DNA from: Schlesneria paludicola DSM 18645
GTDB taxonomy: Bacteria > Planctomycetota > Planctomycetia > Planctomycetales > Planctomycetaceae
NCBI RefSeq assembly: GCF_000255655.1
Contig: NZ_JH636435.1
Span: 1,251,819 to 1,315,818, forward strand
Direction: 5' to 3'
Length of the DNA: 64,000 nt
The translations under genes were made by a program, and so were the position numbers. Below, piece after piece: positions 1-8,500 of the stretch (positions are counted from its first letter, which is position 1; the number at the start of each line of letters is the position of its first letter). The notes beneath the pieces are model-generated. The model did no database searches, was not told the origin of the DNA, and saw nothing but the letters and a program-made list of their open reading frames with translations.

Positions 1-3000
1 TCGCCACGACGACACCACCTCGTTTTTGTGCGATCAAGTACTCTGACGCAGCCCGAACGGAACCGAGCAACGGCGTTTCACCGTAGGGTTCCAATGTTTG
101 TACGCCGTCAAATGGTTGATCGGGGTCGACGTAGGCATTCATCCGCCGGAATTGGTTTCCAATCAAAGGGCTGGGTGGCACCAGAATTTCAAAATCATTT
201 CGCCAATTGTCTTTCACTTCATCCGGAATCGGCTGCCGCCAGTTCTGATTTGTTTCTGTCAGATTGGGATCGCGATTTTTGGCTTTCGCACGATGTCCAT
301 ACGCCATCAACCCAATCACATGAGGCTCTTTCTCGTTGCGCTCCGTCGATGCATCGCGAAGAACCTTCAAGGTATCTGAAAGTGCCTTGCGGGCCACATC
401 AAACCGACGCAGCGGCTGCCCCTTCACAATCTCGTCACGCATACTCAGCGAGCAGTCAATGATGAAAATTGTGTCGCGTCGATCGGCGCCTTGCACCAGG
501 ATCGCGCCCTTGTCCGAAGGTGATTGGTACTCGCGGTCGATCGACTGAGGTGGGCATGGATTAACGCTCAGCCAGCCATCCTGACGATTCCAAAACTGCC
601 CCCGATAAAGCAGGCGCGGCATGACACTGATCGCTTCGCAATTCGCCGTGGGAATCGGCCGATTGCGATGAATCGTAAATTCGTGCGACATTCCCGTACG
701 AGTGACCGCGCGCCGCCCTAGCGGAAGGAACTCGAGAATCTGCTCTGCGGAAATGGCATTCTCGTCCATCCATAGGGCCGCAGTCCCCGCGGAAACATGA
801 TCATCAATGGTCACAGTGAAGCTGTGTACGGCCTTCTCGACAAGGCTTAAATCGACACCCGGACTAAAAGGAGCGATCTTGAGAGTGGCCAGTTTTTTCT
901 CTTCGAGGCCGCGACTGACGCGTTCCCGCTCCATCCGCATGGCGCGAATTCCCAGTGTTTCTTCCTGATGCGCGGCCGCTCGCATCGCCTGAGTGGCCGC
1001 CAGGACAAACCAGCGTTCGACGCCATTCGAATTGCCCCAGAAATCTTCGAGATATCTTTCTGCCTGCCGCAAACACATGGCCCCCTGATCGAATGCCTGA
1101 ACTTTCGCGACCGGATCGTTATCGAGCTTGAACGACACCGCATCGTAGCCATGCATGGTTCGCGCCGATCGTTCAGCAGCGAGTAATCCATTCAAGGCAT
1201 CGGGGACTTGATCAGACTTGAGTTGATCCGAATCTTTGACCGGCGGCAGCGCCCGATTTTTCGCTCGTTCCCGGAATTCGCTACGCACCTCCCGGCCAAG
1301 TTTCGCCAGTTCAGCACTCTGGTTCTTGCTGACCAGGCACGCCTCGGCCCAGTCCACCCAGCGCTGGTTCATTCCAACGTAGGATGGATCCAGCGACAAC
1401 ACCTGAAGTGCCCAAAGCGCCTGCCAACAGCCATCGACACCGGTCCAATTCTCGCCGTTCCATTCCGTCGATTGCTCAATCGGAGTCTTCTGCGAATCCA
1501 GGTAGCGGGTTCGGTCGCTCTCTTCGAGCGCGGCCAGCAAACCACCGCGCGCCTCGGCCAAAAGACCTGACCACTGCAGGGCATTCCGAATTTGTAACCA
1601 GCGGTAATATTGAGTTTGTCCTTGCCCGCCTTTTGAATCACCCGCACCCAAATTCGGAGCCCCAATCAACGTTTTGGCGTGCAGCGTCAATTGATCTTTT
1701 AGCTTCCGGGTCTCATTCAGCGAAATGACAACCGCGTCACGTTCGGTGCGCCAGGCGTCTGTGGCCGCGAATGCCTGCGGTGACTTCTCTTTCTCCCGGT
1801 CAATAAGCGACGAAAGACGACGCAACTGCTCGAATGCAAGAAGCAACCGAACCTCGACGGCCTGCAGGTCGTCGCCATCTTTCAGAAACTCTGCCAGTTC
1901 GCTCTCTTGCTTAAGCGAGTCAGGTGGACTCGACCGATTCGACGAAATCAACTGAGCGTACTTTTGAATCACACGAAATCGTTCAGAATTCTGCACCTGA
2001 AATCGATGGGCATCTTGCCCCGGTTTCGAGATCATTTCTTCGGGAATTCGCTGTGACGCCCAAAACGCCAATTCAGGCAATTCGGCAAGCAGCCGATTTT
2101 GAAGGCGCACCAGGTCCGACACATCGATCACGAGTTTCTTGTGCTCATCGAACTTGGCAAGGGACTTCTTGCGTTGATCGGCCGCCGAGTCGATCGATAA
2201 CTTTCCGCCCACAAATAGCAGATCTTCCGCAGCACGACGCGACGCATCCGCCTCATCAAGGATCGAACCAGTCCAAAGCCGTGATCGATAGCTGTGCCAC
2301 GACTGTTGTTCCGCCAGTTTTCGAAGTTTAACCGCCTCGTCCACATCGGATTTGGGCAAGTCCGTTGGCGCAAGCTCACTTTCCAGAATTCGTTTGAGAT
2401 GGTCCTCGGGAACATCCAGATCGCCGTACGAGAACATTTTGGATTCGGCACGTCGCGATAGTGTGAAGCCGGACATCAGAGAACGGTCGCGTGTGCGATC
2501 GCGTTCGGTCAGGCTATCGTCAGCGCGCTTTGCCGCGATCAAATGCTGGTCCATCTCTTCCGGCTGCCCGGCCAGCCACCATCGTTCTGCACGTCGTAGA
2601 TGCTCTAAAAGCTGCCGCCAAGCGACAGGGTGCCACTGCGCGGCGTCTTCGGCTTCCCATTTGTCACGCTTGATCCACAGCTCTTTCAATTTCTCGCGGG
2701 CCGGTTCATCGTTGGCCGCCGAGGGCGCTGTTTGTGGCGCAAGTTTTTTCGTCGACAGCACGGTGTTCAAGAAATTGTCACTCGATCCAACCGACAGGCG
2801 CATCTGCGGGTGCTGTCCCCGTGGATCCCGATTCTGCTGTACCCAATGGTTTGTGCGGGTCAATAGAAACTGATGCAGTTCATCCAGTGTGACTTTTCCA
2901 TCTTTTCGCCGATTGGCCACACATCCATCTGCATCCCCCGCAAGAGCGCGACAAAGAAAGTGGGCGAACACCGATTGCTTCAAAATGGGACTCGCCCAAC

Positions 3001-3754
3001 TCGGCTCTCCAGGAGCCCCCGAGGTAATGACGGCCAGATTTTTGACGTCAGAAATCAGCTTGTCGATGGCCGGATTTGAAGCCTCTTGGTCCGCTGAAGA
3101 ACCCATCGGCGGCCTCGCGAATTGCCCCCATCGCCAGTCGATCGGACCACTGGCGACATCAATGACCAACACTTTTTTCTGCTCTGCGGGTAGTGCCGCC
3201 AATGCTTCGCGGACCTGATCCAAAGGGACGCACCCATTGGGTGATGAGGCGCCCAAATCGATACTGTCTGGTCCCGATCCTTCGCGATAAAGGACGACAT
3301 CACCGTTGCCGTCTTGGCCTGCGAGCGCGGTGATGTACAAAACGCGGGTCGATCGCGATGAAGCGGATTTCCGCCTGGCCGGTTTCGCGTTTGTCGCGGC
3401 AACTTTTGATTCAAACGCCGTCGACAACGATTCCGCACGGAATGTTCCTCGAAACGCCTCTGCATCTTGCTGGGCAAACGGCTGAGGAGGCATCGCCGGA
3501 TCGGTGTAAGGTGCCGGTGCCAGCACGCTATAATCCACCTGATTGCAGCCCGGAACGAAGATCAGATAGATGAAAAGGCAAATCGCCACGAACGCCGCCA
3601 GCACGGACATCAGGCTGAAGAAACCTTTCAGCCAACCCGACTTGAGATTCCAGGTGGTGACAGGAGCGTTTCCCGGTCGCCGCCATGAGCGCGCATTCCC
3701 AGGAGCCGGTTTGGGGGCAGAGCCGCGCCATGAAGGACCTGATTCGGGCGGCAT
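1..3754 (-). CDS. Giant membrane protein: TM helix, degenerate caspase-like domain, helical region, vWA domain (3' end off window)
   Basis: The frame is open from an ATG at 3754 to the left edge (1251 codons seen, no stop), so the C-terminus is missing. Residues 1-44 are basic and Trp/Pro-rich, and 45-66 form one membrane helix. At about 140-300 there is a caspase-like alpha/beta core with strands LYITALAG and VLVIDVASG; where an active caspase has its Cys this reads Ala-Ser, so it is probably inactive. A long Trp/Arg/Leu-rich helical stretch follows, opening with LWIKRDKW near residue 355. From about 1090 there is a von Willebrand A domain with MIDAS residues D1100-x-S-x-S and the Thr of ETPLLGS. 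The motifs PFAQQDAEAF and LWIKRDKW are shared with the 1752-residue protein at 5505-10763, so the two are paralogues. It is the last visible gene of the T6SS-related minus-strand series, 15 bp after the TssM-like gene. The role is inferred (envelope scaffold); the vWA call is firm, the caspase fold less so. Confidence 0.85.
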   Translation of the reverse strand, partial: MPPESGPSWRGSAPKPAPGNARSWRRPGNAPVTTWNLKSGWLKGFFSLMSVLAAFVAICLFIYLIFVPGCNQVDYSVLAPAPYTDPAMPPQPFAQQDAEAFRGTFRAESLSTAFESKVAATNAKPARRKSASSRSTRVLYITALAGQDGNGDVVLYREGSGPDSIDLGASSPNGCVPLDQVREALAALPAEQKKVLVIDVASGPIDWRWGQFARPPMGSSADQEASNPAIDKLISDVKNLAVITSGAPGEPSWASPILKQSVFAHFLCRALAGDADGCVANRRKDGKVTLDELHQFLLTRTNHWVQQNRDPRGQHPQMRLSVGSSDNFLNTVLSTKKLAPQTAPSAANDEPAREKLKELWIKRDKWEAEDAAQWHPVAWRQLLEHLRRAERWWLAGQPEEMDQHLIAAKRADDSLTERDRTRDRSLMSGFTLSRRAESKMFSYGDLDVPEDHLKRILESELAPTDLPKSDVDEAVKLRKLAEQQSWHSYRSRLWTGSILDEADASRRAAEDLLFVGGKLSIDSAADQRKKSLAKFDEHKKLVIDVSDLVRLQNRLLAELPELAFWASQRIPEEMISKPGQDAHRFQVQNSERFRVIQKYAQLISSNRSSPPDSLKQESELAEFLKDGDDLQAVEVRLLLAFEQLRRLSSLIDREKEKSPQAFAATDAWRTERDAVVISLNETRKLKDQLTLHAKTLIGAPNLGAGDSKGGQGQTQYYRWLQIRNALQWSGLLAEARGGLLAALEESDRTRYLDSQKTPIEQSTEWNGENWTGVDGCWQALWALQVLSLDPSYVGMNQRWVDWAEACLVSKNQSAELAKLGREVRSEFRERAKNRALPPVKDSDQLKSDQVPDALNGLLAAERSARTMHGYDAVSFKLDNDPVAKVQAFDQGAMCLRQAERYLEDFWGNSNGVERWFVLAATQAMRAAAHQEETLGIRAMRMERERVSRGLEEKKLATLKIAPFSPGVDLSLVEKAVHSFTVTIDDHVSAGTAALWMDENAISAEQILEFLPLGRRAVTRTGMSHEFTIHRNRPIPTANCEAISVMPRLLYRGQFWNRQDGWLSVNPCPPQSIDREYQSPSDKGAILVQGADRRDTIFIIDCSLSMRDEIVKGQPLRRFDVARKALSDTLKVLRDASTERNEKEPHVIGLMAYGHRAKAKNRDPNLTETNQNWRQPIPDEVKDNWRNDFEILVPPSPLIGNQFRRMNAYVDPDQPFDGVQTLEPYGETPLLGSVRAASEYLIAQKRGGVVVA

Positions 3755-3769
3755 ATTACGGAGTTCTCC

Positions 3770-5455
3770 TTAAGAACTTAAGACGGAGGGTGCCAATTGC
3801 CAAATCTGCCAGACGAGGTACACGTCGGCAGCCAAGACCGCCAATGTGACGAGGGAAACCAGTGACGTCAGCAGCAGGCAGCGACGATCGCGCGAGCGCC
3901 ACTCCGGCAGCCACGCAACGTCATTTTGCTCACTCATCAGTCGCTGCATCACACCATGCACGAACGCCTGCTTCGCAGGCTCAGCGCCTGTCGCGGCGAA
4001 GTAGCAACCGGTCAACCGAACAGGTTGCCGCAGGTTAATGTCACCGATAACGGTCTGAAGTTCGCGGACAAGTCGCTCGCGCCGTAGCGAGAGCGAGCAC
4101 AGAAACTGGTAGAGCTGACGATTCTTCGAGCTGGCCAGATTTTTGGCAAACTCGGCATAGACCCAGTCACGGAACCAGATCAGACCACGCTCCACAACCC
4201 ATTCGGACGACTTGTGATCGACGGCCAGACCGGCAGGATAACGCGACCCCGCGCGAGAATCTCGAAAACGTGAATCGATTTCTTTGCCGCGTTCTATGAA
4301 CTCCGAGAGACCCGTCACGTCTTCCAATCCAGCATGGACGCAAACGACAGGAAACTGCAGATGCAATCCGTTGTGCAACGTTTGAATGTCTGCGGCCGCT
4401 GCGGCCATCAACGGCTCGTGAGCAGCGCTTTCAGTCCATCGCAGGGGAATCAGTTGCAGGAGTCCGTTCAACGGACAGTAGCTCCCGCGTTCCTCAGTCA
4501 GCAACTGGCACACAAATTCGAGTCGCCGATGATTCTGACGCAACTCGTCCTTGCTCAGCTTTTCGAGGACAGAAAGCATTGAAACCGACACCGGTGCGAC
4601 GGTTTGAGATGCCATCCCCGCAATCTCGCCTGGCCGCATCGTGGCACCGTATTGGGCTGCAGGCGCACGCATCGTGGCGCCCGCTGCCGCCGCAAGGGCG
4701 TTCGGAGGCAAGGTTTGACCACCGGCATTTTGCAATTGATCGGGACGTCGCGTTTGTTCCACCGCGGAACGAAGTTGATCTGGACGCATTGTTGACGCGA
4801 TGGCGGGTCCGGTCCGGGCAGCAGTCGCGGCGTTCCCGCCGCGGGAAGGCACCTTCTTCAGTTGCCGCGACATCGCACCAACATCGTTCAAGCAAATAAA
4901 GAGCGCTTCGTCACTGGCATGAAACGTCAGGGCATTCGAGCGTGGGTCATCGGAGTTGCCATTGACCTTCCAGGTCATTCGCGAACCTTCGAACAGGCTT
5001 TTCTGTTGTTCAGGCGTCGCGCCGTTCACCAAAAAGATCGGCAGCCATTGAAGGTCGAAACCCTCTCGAGCCAGGGCATCCAATCCCGATTCCCATGCAC
5101 GTTGAACATCTTCAAACTCGGACAGATCTCGCGTGAGAAAAAGTTGCACGCCTGCGATCAGCAAGCGAATGAACAAATAGACCAGCAGGAACTGAATCCC
5201 CACATAGAACCGGGGAACTGGCCAGGGCCAATCCACATCGGATTCTTTGATCCATGCCGTGCTGTTGTAGGCAAGAAATCCGGTGATCAGGAGAATCAAC
5301 CCGTAATGAATCACCACATACACGGCGGGCGGCACTCGGCCCGCTTTCGGAAAAATGCCGACGAGCAAACCCATCCAACGCAAGATGGCAAAGACAATTC
5401 GATGCCAAGCGTTGAGCGCAGTAGAAATCTTCGAAAACAACGACTCAATCATCAA
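3770..5455 (-). CDS. TssM/IcmF-like inner membrane protein, shortened and lacking an intact P-loop
   Basis: 561 residues. Membrane helices are seen at about 18-35, 43-63 and 84-106, and a last one at about 527-549, a few residues before the end. The cytoplasmic part resembles the TssM/IcmF NTPase region: LPIFLVNG is where the P-loop normally starts, but the motif reads GATPEQQKS instead of GxxxxGK(S/T). The segments around CPLNGLLQLIPL (330) and FPVVCVHAGLEDVTGLSEF (368-386) resemble the IcmF 'NGLL' and 'LPVYVVxTKxD' blocks. Residues ~205-285 are low-complexity with repeated TMRP units. Canonical TssM is about 1100-1200 residues, most of it periplasmic; that domain is absent here. The start ATG follows GGAGCGG. 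It lies between the two giant caspase-like genes. Family assignment is from motif resemblance only, and ATP binding is doubtful. Confidence 0.7.
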   Translation of the reverse strand: MMIESLFSKISTALNAWHRIVFAILRWMGLLVGIFPKAGRVPPAVYVVIHYGLILLITGFLAYNSTAWIKESDVDWPWPVPRFYVGIQFLLVYLFIRLLIAGVQLFLTRDLSEFEDVQRAWESGLDALAREGFDLQWLPIFLVNGATPEQQKSLFEGSRMTWKVNGNSDDPRSNALTFHASDEALFICLNDVGAMSRQLKKVPSRGGNAATAARTGPAIASTMRPDQLRSAVEQTRRPDQLQNAGGQTLPPNALAAAAGATMRAPAAQYGATMRPGEIAGMASQTVAPVSVSMLSVLEKLSKDELRQNHRRLEFVCQLLTEERGSYCPLNGLLQLIPLRWTESAAHEPLMAAAAADIQTLHNGLHLQFPVVCVHAGLEDVTGLSEFIERGKEIDSRFRDSRAGSRYPAGLAVDHKSSEWVVERGLIWFRDWVYAEFAKNLASSKNRQLYQFLCSLSLRRERLVRELQTVIGDINLRQPVRLTGCYFAATGAEPAKQAFVHGVMQRLMSEQNDVAWLPEWRSRDRRCLLLTSLVSLVTLAVLAADVYLVWQIWQLAPSVLSS

Positions 5456-5504
5456 CCGCTCCGACGGGAAAGATCACACCGCTGCAAGACACACGTTGTG
5501 AACG

Positions 5505-8500
5505 CTATTTGACAGTCGACAAGGTCACATCTGCAGACACGGTTTCATCGACTTTGACATCGATTGTTTCCGATCCCGACTCTTTTACCCCGACGACGGC
5601 ATAATTCACGTTCACTTTGATTTCATAGCGACCCGGTTTCAGATTGGAAAACGTCACGCTGTTGTTTTTTGTCTTTTCCGTTTTCGTATCGGGACCTTTG
5701 ATTTGAATTGTCGACTCGGCTCCCCGATTGATCTTGAGCCTGACCACAAGATTCCCCGTGGGTTCTTTCACCGGAACCGACGGCTTCTTCGGTCGCTGAA
5801 ACGGAATGGGCTCGGCCCAAGATTTGACTCCGCCCAACCCGTTCTGCACGCGAACCATCAGGTATTTTGTTTCTTCTTGTTTGTCCTTGGCAAAACTCGG
5901 CAGCTTCGACTTGGGGATCGTGAATTTCCTCTTGATGGTTGGATCGTTCAGCTCGATTCCCCCCAGCTTACTTAAACGAGCTTCCCCAATCATTTCTTTC
6001 ACTTCCTGAAACGTTTCATCGCCATTCAGGTCAAATCCATACGAGACTCGGTCGATCCCCGATTCCAGATCGGTGGCTTCGATCTGGAAGGCGAGATCCT
6101 GGTCCATCCACTTCGGACCGGCTGCGGCCCAGGTGAACTTGACCTCTGGCTCGCGTTCATCATCAATGGCGAATCGCTGCGTTACGACCGTCAGCGGATT
6201 CGATTCGTCTGCCTGCCCCACTTCCGCACGAATCTGATACCGACCGAACGAACCGCTTAGTTCGGATTCGGGAATGAGATGAGTATAGTCGGCTGCATCA
6301 GTGCGAACGTTCCAAACCCCCGTCTGAACGCTATCGAGAACGACGCGCCGTTGTAGCGAAGAAAAGATCGGCCAAGATTTTCCTAAGGGTGTTTTCTCGA
6401 ATCCTGTCGGTGTTTCACGACTGACGGTGTACTTGACAGTCCAGCCGTCAACGGCCTCGTAGCGGTCCAATTCTGCAGCGTTCAATTGCAGTAACAGGTC
6501 CAAGGGATCTTTGCCCTTTTTGAGAATCGGCTTGAGCCGCGGTGGATCTTTTCCTTCGGGCGGAGGCATTCGAAACCGAACGCCCAGATGCGGGGGATTT
6601 CCAGAGATCGGGACAACAAGTCCCGATGACTCAATCCGCCAGACATAGGCATGTGGCAGCCCTGCAACGTCGAGCGATAATTCCAATTGGTGATCGCGAG
6701 CCAGGTCGCTCCAATTCTTCGGCAGCGAAAACGCCAGCGTCGCCGACTGACCGGCCTGAACCGCGCCTTTCAGCGTATACCCAGTCAATGATTCCAGGAA
6801 CACCTCTGGAACATGCAGTTCGACGCCGATCGACTTCGGAAGCAACCCCTCTTTGACAACTGCGGGACGTTGAATGAACAACGTCAATCGGTCATCCTCA
6901 ATCACGGGCTTGGGCTCATTGATGAAATTCAGCGCGGAATAGAACGTCGGCCGAATCACATATTCCAGCGGGTGCTGGCCCTCTGGAACGATCTGAAACA
7001 CAAGCCCAAATCCAATATCAACATTCAATCCAGCCGAAGTTGCGTCGTTGCCAGGGGGCTTATCTTTGGGTGGTTCAGGAAAATCAAATGCCAATGGGGT
7101 CCTGACTTGCCCAGGCTTCAGGGGAAGATCGATGTTTTCGATCAGGACCTCACGTTCAGGTGTCCGCGTCGAATCAAGCAAACGAAAGACCTTGATCTTG
7201 GCCGCCGTCGTCAGATCCTTGTCAGATCGGACGAGTTCCGCCCGTAGTCCGACATTGGTTGATGGACACAAGAATGCCTTCACCCCGATTGAACGAGCGA
7301 GCGGCTCCCATTCCAGAGCGTTTTTCGATTTTGCCTCTGTGAACTCAATCTTCCACTGCTTTTCGTCGAAAGGCGGATTCAGTTGGACAAGGCGAAAGTC
7401 GTAAGGGTAGTTGTCGATAGGATCAGCCAACACGACCAGCAATTGCTGCGGCACGTCGACCGACGTGTTCAAACTGAGTGAAAACGCACTGGGCGCATCG
7501 GGCTGCATGGGGCGCGTCAGCCCTTTCTCCAGCGTCGACGATTGCTTCCCTTCAACAAGTCGGACTCCGCTTCCGGCAAGAACAATATTCGGACTCTTGT
7601 CCCCGGCAACCGATGCAACGGCCGGTAGTTCCAGGCGGCTCTGCCGGTTCGCATCGAACGCCAAATGACTGAGCAGTGGAAGACGCGGCGAGACGGGAGT
7701 TTTGGGTTTGGTAACCAAATCATTGGCATCACGGCGACGATCAAGGGCGCGAGACAGGTTTGCGGCATCGCGAGCCAATTCGAAGTATTTCGTCGCATTC
7801 GGACGGATCGTGTCATCGGCGTGACCACGCCACTGATCCGCGAACAAGTCCAACCAGGCGGCAAATTGGCGTTGACGCTCGTTGCGAATGAAATCGTCTG
7901 GGTCTTGATCACGCTCCGGTTCACGAAACGGATTCGCCTTGGCTGCGATCAGGTAGATCGATGGCAGATCCTGCTTTAGAGTGGGCAACCGTGTCCATTG
8001 CTCACGGATCAAGTCTCCTAGCCCGGCACGCGCCTGCCGCAAGGTCGCTGCGGACACGTCGGGGTGACTTGGAGTCAGTCCAGGCAGCGGCGATGCCATC
8101 ACTAAGCGGCCCCAGGTCTTGCAAAGTTCCACGCAGTCGGCCGTTGGCTCCGATAAGAGCTGCATCGAATTTACCGCCCAAAATCCCTGCCAGACCGGCC
8201 CTGTTGTCGTCGACGGGGTTGGCAATAATTCACCGATCGTGGGATTTGCTTTTGATTTGTCTCGAACCGCAACAAAGGCGTCATCAAGCTTCGCCTGGAA
8301 TTCTTTCTGGCGGTCACGAACCGGGAAAGGAATCCACCCTTGCTCAAGCAATCGGTAAGATTCACGCCACTGCGCGGTCGTGGAATTGGCGATCTCGGCA
8401 CGCGAATGCTTTGACTGCACGTCTTGCCAGAAATCCGCTCGATTCGTCCTGGCGTCGCGAACCAGTTTATTGAATTCTTCTGATGTCAGTGTCTCTCCTG

